This document shows positions 8,601 to 16,184 of a stretch of 64,000 nucleotides of DNA, piece after piece. The notes under the pieces were generated by a model, which saw only the letters and a list, made by a program, of their open reading frames with translations, was not told the DNA's origin and did no database searches. The DNA comes from Brevundimonas naejangsanensis (GTDB taxonomy: Bacteria > Pseudomonadota > Alphaproteobacteria > Caulobacterales > Caulobacteraceae), in assembly GCF_003627995.1 (NCBI RefSeq), contig NZ_CP032707.1, positions 1,103,501 through 1,167,500 on the forward strand, given 5' to 3'. Each line of letters opens with the position of its first letter. Position 1 is the stretch's first letter. The translations under genes and the position numbers were made by a program.

Positions 8601-9466
8601 ATCGGGGCTCCCAGACGGCGGCTGCGCCGCTCGCTCAACAGATTGATGATGGCCGCCGCCGTCTCCTCGACCGAGCGCCGGGTCACGTCGATCGTCGGCC
8701 ACCCCCGCCGCTCGAAGGCGCGCCGGGCCTTGATGGTCTCCTCGCGCACGGAGTCATGGTCGACATAGGCCGAGGCGTGGCCGACGTTCAGCCCTTCCAG
8801 CCGGTTGCGGCGGATCTGCACCAGACGATCGGGCGAAACCGTCAAGCCGACGACCAGCGGATGCTTGAGCCCCGTCAGCCGTTCACCGTCCTCCTGGCCC
8901 GGCACCAGAGGCACGTTGGCGGCGCGGATGCCGCGGTGGGCCAGATAGATGCAGGTCGGGGTCTTGGACGTCCGGCTGACCCCGCACAGCACCACGTCGG
9001 CCTGCTCAAGCTGCTCCAGCGTGCCCTGGCCGTCGTCATGGGCGATGGCGTAGTCGAGCGCGCTCATGCGGTTGAAATAGCCGGTGTCCAGGGCGTGCTG
9101 CGCCCCGACCCGGGCCGAGATGTCCGCCCCTAGATAGCGCGACAGGGCGCCGACCAGGGGGTCCAGCGCCCCGATCTGCGGCATCTGCAGCCGCCGACAG
9201 CCTTCCTCCAGCTGGGTGCGCAGGTCGCGGTCGACCAGGGTGTGCAGCACCACGCCCGGCGCGGCCGCCACCTCTTCCAGCACCCGCTCCATCTGCTTGG
9301 GCGACCGCACCAGGGCGTAGATGTGCTCGATGGGAATGACGCCGTCGAAGCGCGCGATCACCGCCTTGGCCATGGCGTTCAGCGTCTCGCCGGTCGAGTC
9401 CGAAACCAGGTGGACGTGGAAATAGGTGGCCAGGCGCGAGGCGCCGAACGGACGGGCGGGGCTCAT
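8597..9466 (-). CDS. ppsR: Pyruvate,phosphate/water dikinase regulatory protein (DUF299)
   Basis: A 289-residue bifunctional kinase/pyrophosphorylase regulator. The N-terminal FHVHLVSDSTGETLN (residues about 16-30) and the P-loop-like GVSRTSKTPTCIYLA near 153-167 define the family. Such proteins phosphorylate and dephosphorylate a threonine of pyruvate phosphate dikinase or PEP synthase. It is the first gene on the left of the putative origin, the same place it occupies in Caulobacter. It likely heads a five-gene transcript reading away from the origin through maf, aroE, coaE and dnaQ. Confidence 0.92.
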   Translation of the reverse strand: MSPARPFGASRLATYFHVHLVSDSTGETLNAMAKAVIARFDGVIPIEHIYALVRSPKQMERVLEEVAAAPGVVLHTLVDRDLRTQLEEGCRRLQMPQIGALDPLVGALSRYLGADISARVGAQHALDTGYFNRMSALDYAIAHDDGQGTLEQLEQADVVLCGVSRTSKTPTCIYLAHRGIRAANVPLVPGQEDGERLTGLKHPLVVGLTVSPDRLVQIRRNRLEGLNVGHASAYVDHDSVREETIKARRAFERRGWPTIDVTRRSVEETAAAIINLLSERRSRRLGAPM

Positions 9467-9527
9467 GAGGACGGCGTCTCCTTCAACGATCCGGTCGGAT
9501 CATCCCCGCGCCCTGTTGAAAAGCCGG

Positions 9528-9811
9528 GGCGCCGTTCGAGAAAGACCGGGCGCCGAATCCTCTAGCAAGGCTGGGCGCCGGTCGCGAGCGGGGATCGCGG
9601 GCGCCGTTCCGCCGATCGGCGCCGGAGTCGTCAGCCTGGGCGCCGAGGATTCATCCCATGCTGTGGGCAGGAGTCGCTGTCCAAATTCGGCGCCCGTGGA
9701 TTCACCCACAACGGCGCCCAGAGGCAAACCCGAGTCTGGCGGGTGTTTCACGGCTTATCCCCATGACTCACACCCCGGTCGCAGGGGCAGCGGAATCCTC
9801 CGGCCGGCGCC
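9528..9811. repeat. GGCGCC iteron-like array in the origin
   Basis: Nine copies of the palindrome GGCGCC start at 9528, 9549, 9574, 9600, 9618, 9639, 9689, 9713 and 9806. Most fit GGGCGCCG; the copies at 9689 and 9713 are in the opposite orientation. Start-to-start spacing is 21, 25, 26, 18, 21, 50, 24 and 93 bases, many near two helical turns. Several abut a GANTC site. The function is unknown. Confidence 0.75.
9755..9763 (+). promoter_or_regulatory. DnaA-box-like nonamer TTATCCCCA
   Basis: One mismatch from the consensus TTATCCACA. It lies three bases after a parS half site (9744-9752) and beside a GANTC site at 9765-9769. Confidence 0.65.
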
Positions 9812-9847
9812 GGGGACTAACGGGAGTCGAGCCGGGACGGTCCCCAG

Positions 9848-9856
9848 TTATCCCCG
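9848..9856 (+). promoter_or_regulatory. DnaA-box-like nonamer TTATCCCCG
   Basis: Two mismatches from TTATCCACA, same orientation as the box at 9755, 93 bases downstream and just before the AT-rich segment. Weaker candidates are TCATCCCAT at 9651, TTCACCCACA at 9701 and TCATCCCCG at 9500. Confidence 0.5.
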
Positions 9857-9950
9857 CGCTCCCCGGCCCTGCTTCCAACCTCTAATTCTTTCAATTCTTA
9901 AATCTGAATAGGGATTGAGGCTTGGGGGTGTGCATCCTAAAGCCCAAGGC

Positions 9951-10985
9951 ATGAGCACGCCCCTTCTGATCCAGGCTCTCCAGGGCCAAACCCTTTCCCG
10001 CCCGCCCGTATGGTTCATGCGTCAAGCCGGGCGCTACCTGCCGGAATACCGCGAGTTGCGGACCAAGGCGCCGGACTTCATCTCCTTCTGCCTGAATCCG
10101 GAGATGGCGGCCGAGGCGACGCTGCAGCCGATGCGCCGGTTCGGCTTTGACGCCGCCATCGTCTTCGCCGACATCCTGCTGATCCCGGGCGCCCTGGGGC
10201 AGAAGGTGTGGTTCGAGGCGGGCGAAGGGCCGCGCCTGGGCGCCCTGCCGTCGGTGCAGTCCATGGCCGACAAGGCTCAGCAGGCTGGAGAGGCCCTCAA
10301 GGCTGTGGGCCAGACCTTGGCCCTGGTGCGCGCGGAACTGGAGCCGGAACGCGCCCTGATCGGCTTCGCCGGCGCTCCGTGGACCGTGGCCACCTATATG
10401 CTGGACGGCGAACACCGGACCATGGGCAAGGGCGAGCGCGCCGCCGCCCGCACCTACGCCTACACCCAGCCTGACATCGTCTACGGCCTGCTCGACGTGC
10501 TGGTCGAGGCCACCGCCCACTACCTGAAGATGCAGCAGGACGCCGGCGCCCAGGTGCTGAAGATCTTCGAGAGCTGGGCCGAGGGCCTGCCCGACGATCT
10601 GTTCGAGAGCCTGGTGCTGAAACCGCACCAGAAGCTGGTGGCCCGCGCCCGCGAACTGGGCGTCACCGTGCCGCTGATCGGCTTCCCGAGGGGCTCGGCG
10701 GCCCTGGCGGAACGCTATGCGCGCGAATGCGACGTGCAGGGCGTGGCCCTGGACACCGCCTGCCCGCTGGAAGTCGGCAAGCGCGTCCAGGCCATCAAGC
10801 CGATCCAGGGCGCCCTGGACCCGCTGCTGCTGCGCGCTGGGGGGCCGGCGCTGGATCGTCGCGTCGACCAGTTGATGGAGGCCTGGGGCCAGGGGCCGTG
10901 GATCTTCAACCTGGGCCACGGCATCCTCCCAGACGTGCCGATCGCGCATGTCGAGCAGGTGTTGAAGCGGATCGGCGCCCAATGA
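9951..10985 (+). CDS. hemE: Uroporphyrinogen III decarboxylase
   Basis: A 344-residue cytosolic enzyme converting uroporphyrinogen III to coproporphyrinogen III. The signature PVWFMRQAGRYLPEYRE is near residues 19-35, with conserved GFAGAPWTVATYML near 132-145 and the C-terminal NLGHGILPDVP. The ATG at 9951 is preferred over an in-frame upstream start in the origin region. Its stop overlaps the hemH start (ATGA), so the two are translationally coupled. The hemE promoter must lie inside the putative origin, as in Caulobacter, which links its transcription to the replication control region. Confidence 0.96.
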   Translation: MSTPLLIQALQGQTLSRPPVWFMRQAGRYLPEYRELRTKAPDFISFCLNPEMAAEATLQPMRRFGFDAAIVFADILLIPGALGQKVWFEAGEGPRLGALPSVQSMADKAQQAGEALKAVGQTLALVRAELEPERALIGFAGAPWTVATYMLDGEHRTMGKGERAAARTYAYTQPDIVYGLLDVLVEATAHYLKMQQDAGAQVLKIFESWAEGLPDDLFESLVLKPHQKLVARARELGVTVPLIGFPRGSAALAERYARECDVQGVALDTACPLEVGKRVQAIKPIQGALDPLLLRAGGPALDRRVDQLMEAWGQGPWIFNLGHGILPDVPIAHVEQVLKRIGAQ

Positions 10986-12061
10986 CCCAGACCGCCACGA
11001 CATCCGAGGGACGACCCGGCCGGCGCGTGGCGGTCGTCCTGACCAATCTGGGCGGTCCCGACCGACCCGAAGCGGTCAAACCCTTCCTGTTCAATCTGTT
11101 CAACGATCCGGCCATCATCGGTCTGCCGGGGATCGTGCGCACGCCGCTGGCGAAGCTGATCTCCAGCCGCCGGGAGGCTTCGGCCCAGGCCAACTACGCC
11201 CTGATGGGCGGGGGTTCCCCCTTGCTGCCCGAGACGCAGAAGCAGGCCGAGGCCCTGTCGCGCGCCCTGGCGGACGCCTCGCCGGGCGACGACAGCCGGG
11301 TCTTCATCGCCATGCGTTACTGGCATCCGCTGACCGAAGAGACGGCAGCGGCAGTCAAAGCCTTCCAGCCCGACCAGATCGTCCTTCTGCCCCTCTATCC
11401 GCAGTTCTCGACCACCACGACGGCCTCCTCGCTGAAGAAGTGGACCGAGTGCTACGACGGCCCCGGCGAGACCCACGTCGTCTGCTGCTACCCCGACGCC
11501 GAAGGCCTGATCGAAGCCCAGGTTCGCCTGATCCGGCAGACGTTGGACAAGGCGCAAGGCAAGCCGGTGCGGGTGCTGTTCTCGGCCCACGGCATCCCCG
11601 AGAAGCTGGTCACAGCGGGCGATCCCTATCAGGCCCAGGTCGAGGCGACCGTGGCCGCCGTGGTCGAGCGCATGGGCCTGACCGACTGGGCTATCTGCTA
11701 TCAGAGCCGGGTCGGTCCGCTGAAATGGCTGGGCCCCCCCACGCCTGACGCCATCGAACAGGCGGCCAAGGACGGCGTGGGCGCGCTGGTCGTGCCGATC
11801 GCCTTCGTCTCCGAACATATCGAGACCCTGGTCGAACTGGACATGGAATACGGCGAACTGGCCCATAAGGTTGGTTGCGCCCCTTATCTGCGCGCGCCGA
11901 CGGTCAGCGCCGACCCGGTTTTCATCACCGCCCTGGCCGATGCGGTCGCGCGGGCGCTGGAGACGCCGGGGACCGCGCCGCAGGGGGCTTCGCAGGGTGG
12001 ACCATGCGCCGGCTTGAAAGCCTGCCCGTCCGGCTGTTCAAAGGGCTCCAGGACGGCCTGA
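10982..12061 (+). CDS. hemH: Ferrochelatase with cysteine-bearing C-terminal tail
   Basis: A 359-residue enzyme inserting iron into protoporphyrin IX. VVLTNLGGPDRPEAV opens the domain, and the catalytic region with LFSAHGIPEKLV lies near residues 195-207. The C-terminus ends in a tail with three cysteines spaced C-x5-C-x3-C (PCAGLKAC and PSGCSKG). [2Fe-2S]-containing ferrochelatases are known from Caulobacter and some other bacteria, and this tail fits that type, with a fourth ligand upstream. The start overlaps the hemE stop. hemJ follows after ten bases, so hemE-hemH-hemJ form one heme operon reading away from the origin. Confidence 0.94.
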   Translation: MTQTATTSEGRPGRRVAVVLTNLGGPDRPEAVKPFLFNLFNDPAIIGLPGIVRTPLAKLISSRREASAQANYALMGGGSPLLPETQKQAEALSRALADASPGDDSRVFIAMRYWHPLTEETAAAVKAFQPDQIVLLPLYPQFSTTTTASSLKKWTECYDGPGETHVVCCYPDAEGLIEAQVRLIRQTLDKAQGKPVRVLFSAHGIPEKLVTAGDPYQAQVEATVAAVVERMGLTDWAICYQSRVGPLKWLGPPTPDAIEQAAKDGVGALVVPIAFVSEHIETLVELDMEYGELAHKVGCAPYLRAPTVSADPVFITALADAVARALETPGTAPQGASQGGPCAGLKACPSGCSKGSRTA

Positions 12062-12071
12062 GGGGATCGAC

Positions 12072-12539
12072 ATGGACTATTACAATCTGGCCCGCGGGCT
12101 GCACATCCTGGCGGTGATCGCCTGGATGGCCGGAATGCTCTTCCTGCCGCGTCTGTTCGCCTATGACGCCGAGCAGAACGCCAAGCCTGAACCCTTGCGC
12201 GGCGAGATGCAGGCCCTGCTGCGTATCTGGCAGACGCGGCTGCTGCGCATCATCATCAACCCGGCCATGATCCTGGCCTTCATCTTCGGCGGCTGGCTGC
12301 TGTGGCTGCGCAGCGGCGACGGCGCCGACTGGTCCTTCGCCCATCAGCCGTGGATGATGACCAAGCTGATCGGCGTCTTCCTGCTGGCCGGTTGGCACGG
12401 CTTCCTGGCGGGGCAGCGCAAGAAGATCGCGGCAGGCACGTCGAAATATTCTGGCCGTTTCTGGCGCATGACCAATGAGATTCCCTTCGTCCTGGCCATC
12501 ATCATGGTGTTGTCGGTGACGATGGAATGGAGTTTCTAA
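12072..12539 (+). CDS. hemJ: Protoporphyrinogen IX oxidase HemJ
   Basis: A 155-residue membrane protein of the HemJ/UPF0093 family, which oxidises protoporphyrinogen IX to protoporphyrin IX. Membrane segments are near residues 5-28, 55-80, 88-110 (approximate) and 130-152. The conserved RGLHILAVIAWMAGMLFLPRLF (written here in part) carries the histidine and arginine typical of the family, and WQTRLLRIIINPAM follows. It sits ten bases after hemH, so the last steps of heme synthesis are clustered beside the origin. Length is normal. Confidence 0.92.
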   Translation: MDYYNLARGLHILAVIAWMAGMLFLPRLFAYDAEQNAKPEPLRGEMQALLRIWQTRLLRIIINPAMILAFIFGGWLLWLRSGDGADWSFAHQPWMMTKLIGVFLLAGWHGFLAGQRKKIAAGTSKYSGRFWRMTNEIPFVLAIIMVLSVTMEWSF

Positions 12540-12789
12540 GCGCCCGGACGCGAGCAACGCGGTCGTTCGCGGCCTGAAGGCTCTTGACCCGCATGGGTCT
12601 TTCGTGGTTCCGCTGCGGTGAACCGTGCGGCCGATCCGTGCAGCGCGGTCCCTCTCTTTTGCGACGCCTGCCGGTTTGAGCCTGCGGGAACCCGTCGCCC
12701 TCCCTCCCAGCCCTTGCGGCTGAAGCCATTACGACCTTTCTGCTCCTGGCCGCCTCGCCGCGTCCGGGCGCGCGAACGAGCACGCCATC
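12540..12789 (+). promoter_or_regulatory. rho leader region
   Basis: About 250 bases between hemJ and rho without a gene. A TTGACC at 12584-12589 could be a -35 element, but no good -10 follows. Long leaders upstream of rho often serve autoregulation in other bacteria; no specific structure is claimed here. Confidence 0.35.
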
Positions 12790-14286
12790 ATGACCGATAC
12801 GCCTGAGACTCCGGACACCGAAGTCGCTGAAAATGCAACGGAAACGCCGGTCGAGCGGCCGCGTCGCACCCTCAGCCTGGGCGGCAGCCGCGCGGCGGCG
12901 CCGGTCGAGGAGGCCGAGCCCGAAGTCCCGGTTCAGCCTATCTCTGACGACGACGACCATGGCGTCGACACCACGGCCGAGGATGATGATGAGGACGACG
13001 ACGGCGAGCCCATCGTCCCCAACGGCCGCATCACGCTTCAGGAACTGAACGAGAAGACGCCGGAAGACCTGGTCGCCTTCGCCGAGGGCCTGGACATCGA
13101 GAACGCCGGCAACCTGCGCAAGCAGGACCTGCTGTTCGCCATCCTGAAGACCCTGGCCGACGAAGAGGTCGAGATCATCGCCTCGGGCGTGCTGGAGATC
13201 CTGCCGGACGGCTTCGGCTTCCTGCGCAGCCCCGACGCCAACTATCTGCCGGGTCCGGATGACGTCTATGTCTCGCCGTCGCAGATCCGCCGCTTCGGCC
13301 TGCGTTCGGGCGACACGGTGCACGGCGCCGTGCGCGGCCCGCGCGAGGGCGAGCGCTATTTCGCCCTGCTCAAGGTCGACACGATCAACTTCGAAGATCC
13401 GGAGATGGTCAAGACCAAGGTCCTGTTCGACAACCTGACCCCGCTCTATCCCGAAGAGCGGCTCAACATGGAGATCCAGGATCCGACGCTGAAGGATCGC
13501 TCGGGCCGGGTCATCGACATCGTCGCGCCCCTGGGCAAGGGCCAGCGCTGCCTGATCGTCGCCCCGCCGCGCGTCGGTAAGACGATGATGCTGCAGAACA
13601 TCGCCAAGTCGATCGAGCGCAACCACCCCGAAGTCTTCCTGATCGTCCTGTTGATCGACGAACGCCCCGAAGAAGTCACCGACATGCAGCGCACGGTGAA
13701 GGGGGAGGTCGTCGCCTCGACCTTCGACGAGCCGGCCACCCGCCACGTCGCCGTCGCCGAGATGGTGATCGAAAAGGCCAAGCGCCTGGTCGAGCACAAG
13801 AAGGACGTGGTGATCCTGCTGGACTCCATCACCCGCCTGGGCCGCGCCTACAACGCCACCGTCCCGTCGTCGGGCAAGGTGCTGACCGGCGGCGTCGACG
13901 CCAACGCTCTGCAACGTCCCAAGCGCTTCTTCGGCGCCGCGCGCAACGTGGAGCAGGGAGGGTCGCTGACCATCATCGCCACCGCCCTGATCGACACCGG
14001 CAGCCGCATGGATGAAGTGATCTTCGAAGAGTTCAAGGGCACCGGCAACTCGGAAATCGTCCTGGACCGCAAGGTCGCCGATAAGCGCATCTTCCCAGCC
14101 ATCGACGTGCTCAAGTCCGGCACCCGCAAGGAAGACCTCATCACGCCGAAGGACCAGCTGGCCAAGACCTATGTCCTGCGCCGCATCCTCAACCCGATGG
14201 GCCCGCAGGACGCGATCGAGTTCCTGCTCGACAAGCTGCGCCAGTCCAAGAACAACGGCGACTTCTTCCAGTCCATGAACACCTGA
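12790..14286 (+). CDS. rho: Transcription termination factor Rho
   Basis: A 498-residue hexameric RNA-dependent ATPase. After about 75 residues of extension, with a run rich in Asp/Glu near 55-75, the Rho N-terminal domain starts at [20 protein letters not shown]. The RNA-binding fold includes [21 protein letters not shown] (in part), the P-loop [12 protein letters not shown] is near residues 257-268, and [12 protein letters not shown] near 342-353. The acidic extension is longer than in E. coli Rho (419 residues). Extensions of this kind occur in several alphaproteobacteria and actinobacteria. The gene is monocistronic by spacing; a palindromic repeat cluster and a parS site follow it. Confidence 0.96.
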   Translation: MTDTPETPDTEVAENATETPVERPRRTLSLGGSRAAAPVEEAEPEVPVQPISDDDDHGVDTTAEDDDEDDDGEPIVPNGRITLQELNEKTPEDLVAFAEGLDIENAGNLRKQDLLFAILKTLADEEVEIIASGVLEILPDGFGFLRSPDANYLPGPDDVYVSPSQIRRFGLRSGDTVHGAVRGPREGERYFALLKVDTINFEDPEMVKTKVLFDNLTPLYPEERLNMEIQDPTLKDRSGRVIDIVAPLGKGQRCLIVAPPRVGKTMMLQNIAKSIERNHPEVFLIVLLIDERPEEVTDMQRTVKGEVVASTFDEPATRHVAVAEMVIEKAKRLVEHKKDVVILLDSITRLGRAYNATVPSSGKVLTGGVDANALQRPKRFFGAARNVEQGGSLTIIATALIDTGSRMDEVIFEEFKGTGNSEIVLDRKVADKRIFPAIDVLKSGTRKEDLITPKDQLAKTYVLRRILNPMGPQDAIEFLLDKLRQSKNNGDFFQSMNT

Positions 14287-14292
14287 TAGCGT

Positions 14293-14370
14293 CCCTATCG
14301 CCTCGCACGCGGTGCGAGGCTGCTTGAAGGACGTTCTCTCAAGCAGCCGCACGCCGCGCGTGCGGCGGCA
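14293..14370. repeat. Family B palindromic repeats after rho (head-to-head pair)
   Basis: Two perfect hairpins (9-bp stems at 14300-14320 and 14346-14366) are joined by a third perfect 9-bp inverted repeat, GCTGCTTGA/TCAAGCAGC (14319-14327 and 14339-14347). The unit resembles the dispersed CTATCGC...CTGCTTGAG family seen at seven other places in the window. It may act as the 3' end of the rho transcript. Confidence 0.7.
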
Positions 14371-14384
14371 GAGAACAAAGACTG

Positions 14385-14400
14385 TGTTTCACGTGAAACA
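14385..14400. promoter_or_regulatory. parS site 1 (perfect palindrome)
   Basis: The 16-bp palindrome TGTTTCACGTGAAACA is the canonical parS bound by ParB. It lies just upstream of the 79-residue protein gene and about 5 kb from parB. Confidence 0.97.
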
Positions 14401-14412
14401 GGATCGGGCGTC

Positions 14413-14652
14413 ATGAAGCTGAACATCGAGATCGACTGCACCCCGGCCGAGGCCCGCGCCTTCCTGGGCCTGCCGGACGTGACCGTGCTCAACGACCATC
14501 TGGTCGCCGAGATGCAGAAGCGCATGGACGCCAACATGGCGTCCCTACAGCCCGACGAGCTGATGAAGACCTGGACCAGTTTCGGCGTCCAGGCCCAGGA
14601 CCAGTTCCGCCGCCTGATGGAAGCCGTCGTCACGGGCGCGCCCAAGCCGTGA
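14413..14652 (+). CDS. Small conserved alphaproteobacterial protein (DUF6489-like)
   Basis: A 79-residue acidic soluble protein beginning MKLNIEIDCTPAEARAFLGLPD, with a helical middle (residues about 25-60) and a short C-terminal tail. It resembles the DUF6489 family as I remember it; this was not checked. No membrane segment, signal peptide or catalytic motif is visible. The gene starts 12 bases after a parS site, so ParB bound or spreading there could influence its expression. The stop is followed by a dispersed family A repeat leading to mnmE. Function unknown. Confidence 0.75.
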   Translation: MKLNIEIDCTPAEARAFLGLPDVTVLNDHLVAEMQKRMDANMASLQPDELMKTWTSFGVQAQDQFRRLMEAVVTGAPKP

Positions 14653-14660
14653 GGCCCCTG

Positions 14661-14786
14661 TTCTCCTCCCTACGAAGTGGGGAGGTGGATCGGCGGCGCA
14701 GCCGACGAGACGGAGGGGCTGTTTCCTTCCGCGCTGGCCCCTCCACCACTTCGTGGTCCCCCTCCCCATGGAATGGGGAGGAGAAG
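14661..14786. repeat. Family A intergenic repeat, copy 1
   Basis: A palindromic element bounded by CTCCTCCC and GGGGAGGAG with the internal cores GACGGAGGGGC and GCCCCTCCACC. Similar copies lie at 20661-20786, 26262-26424, 31541-31709 and 35901-36030. The right end directly provides the ribosome-binding site of mnmE. Confidence 0.85.
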
Positions 14787-14788
14787 CT

Positions 14789-16102
14789 ATGACCGACACC
14801 ATCTTCGCCCTCGCCACGCCGCCGGGCCGCGGCGCCGTCGCCATCCTGCGCCTGTCGGGTCCGGACACGGAAGCGGCCCTGTCAGCTCTGGGGGCAGGGG
14901 GGCTTGCCCCGCGCCTGGCCTCGGTGCGCAGCCTGCGCCATGACGGCCGTCTGATCGACGAGGCCCTGGTGCTGCGCTTCGTCGCTCCGCGCTCCTATAC
15001 CGGCGAGGACTCGGCCGAGCTGCACCTGCACGGCGGCCGCGCCGTGATCGAGGCGGCCAGCACGGCCCTGATCGCGCTCGGCCTGCGTCCGGCCGAGCCG
15101 GGCGAGTTCACCCGCCGCGCCTTCCAGAACGGCCGCATGGACCTGGCCCAGGCCGAGGCCGTGGCCGACCTGATCGACGCCGAGACCGAGGCCCAGAAGG
15201 CCCAGGCCCTGGGCCAGCTCGACGGCGCCCTGTCCGCCGCCTACGGGGGCTTCCGCCGCGACCTGCTAAAGGCCCTGTCCCTGGTCGAGGCCGAGATCGA
15301 CTTCCCCGACGAGGAGGTGCCGGACAACCTGGCCCGCGCCGCCGGGCCGGTTCTGGACTCCCTGGCCGCCGACCTGCGCACGGCTCTGGCCGATTCCGAT
15401 CGCGGGCGGCGGGTGCGCGAGGGCTATCGCATCGTCCTGATCGGCGAGACCAACGCGGGCAAGTCGTCCCTGTTCAACGCCCTGGTCGCGCGCGAAGCGG
15501 CCATCGTCACCCCCATCGCCGGGACGACGCGCGACGTGCTGGACGCCGACGTCATGATCGGCGGCTACGCCGTCACCCTGTCGGACACGGCGGGCCTGCG
15601 CGACAGCGACGACGTGGTGGAGGCCGAGGGCATCCGCCGCGCGCGGCTGCGGGCCGAGGGCGCCGATCTGCGTCTCTGGGTCCGTTCGCCGTCGACCGAA
15701 GGCGTCGAGGACCCGGCCGCGGCCTTCATGCGGCCCTCCGATCTTCAGGTGCTGAACAAGGCCGACCTGGGCGCTGTGGCGCCGGCGCCGGACCTCGAAG
15801 CCCTGACGGTCAGCACGGCGACGGGGCAGGGGCTGGCCGAGCTGCATGACTGGATCGCGGCTCGCCTGGCGCGCGATCTGTCGGGCGCCGATTTCCCCGC
15901 CGTGACGCGCGAGCGCCACCGTCGCCGCCTGGCCGAGGCCCTGGCCGCCGTCGAGGCGGGACGCCGCGCCCTCGACCTGGCGCCCGAGATGGCCGGCGAC
16001 GACCTGCGCCGCGCGGCCGACGCCCTGGCGCGCGTCACCGGCGCCATCGGGGTCGAGGACATCCTTGGCGAGGTCTTCTCCTCCTTCTGCATCGGCAAAT
16101 AG
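14789..16102 (+). CDS. mnmE: tRNA uridine-5-carboxymethylaminomethyl modification GTPase
   Basis: A 437-residue GTPase acting with MnmG on the wobble uridine of several tRNAs. The N-terminal tetrahydrofolate-binding domain spans about 1-118 ([20 protein letters not shown]), followed by a helical domain. The G domain has [14 protein letters not shown] near residues 220-233, GTTRD, DTAG near 266-269 and NKAD near 325. The C-terminal motif CIGK, whose cysteine is essential, is intact. The ATG at 14789 has the strong Shine-Dalgarno GGGGAGGAG, which is the end of a dispersed repeat. mnmE, mnmG, rsmG, parA and parB follow in the classic origin-proximal order. Confidence 0.95.
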   Translation: MTDTIFALATPPGRGAVAILRLSGPDTEAALSALGAGGLAPRLASVRSLRHDGRLIDEALVLRFVAPRSYTGEDSAELHLHGGRAVIEAASTALIALGLRPAEPGEFTRRAFQNGRMDLAQAEAVADLIDAETEAQKAQALGQLDGALSAAYGGFRRDLLKALSLVEAEIDFPDEEVPDNLARAAGPVLDSLAADLRTALADSDRGRRVREGYRIVLIGETNAGKSSLFNALVAREAAIVTPIAGTTRDVLDADVMIGGYAVTLSDTAGLRDSDDVVEAEGIRRARLRAEGADLRLWVRSPSTEGVEDPAAAFMRPSDLQVLNKADLGAVAPAPDLEALTVSTATGQGLAELHDWIAARLARDLSGADFPAVTRERHRRRLAEALAAVEAGRRALDLAPEMAGDDLRRAADALARVTGAIGVEDILGEVFSSFCIGK

Positions 16103-16116
16103 GCCCAGCTATCGCC

Positions 16117-16132
16117 TGTTTCACGTGAAACA
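16117..16132. promoter_or_regulatory. parS site 2 (perfect palindrome)
   Basis: A second exact TGTTTCACGTGAAACA, in the short gap between mnmE and mnmG, about 1.7 kb from site 1. Confidence 0.97.
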
Positions 16133-16184
16133 ATGGTTCTCGAGCCGGTGGCGATTCTCGGCTGAATGGCTTATGTCGTCGCCC

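Larger units (their letters stand above)
9467..9950. other. Putative chromosomal replication origin (Cori equivalent)
   Basis: A 484-base non-coding gap between divergent ppsR and hemE, the place of the Caulobacter origin. It holds nine GANTC sites (9555, 9625, 9648, 9671, 9699, 9732, 9765, 9793, 9824; first bases), nine GGCGCC palindromes between 9528 and 9811, two TTATCCCC-type DnaA boxes, weaker nonamers, a half parS and an AT-rich stretch at 9880-9912 beside hemE that could be the unwinding or promoter region. Only one TTAA occurs (9898), and no TTAA-N7-TTAA CtrA box was seen. The short open frames here show no protein-like features. Origin identity rests on synteny plus motif content. 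Confidence 0.85.

Noticed and set aside
1..9466. dnaA next to the origin
   Set aside because: In Caulobacter dnaA is near the secB side of the origin. No DnaA-like protein is encoded here; the P-loop gene at 1420-2931 is a HerA/DUF853 type.
9426..9911. 161- and 83-residue open frames in the origin region
   Set aside because: They have no ribosome-binding site and low-complexity composition, and they cross the motif array. The region is better explained as the origin.
12502..14352. 616-residue minus-strand open frame opposite rho
   Set aside because: It is the antisense shadow of rho; in GC-rich DNA the complementary frame stays open. Its composition (His/Gly/Val/Asp-rich, no motif) is not protein-like.
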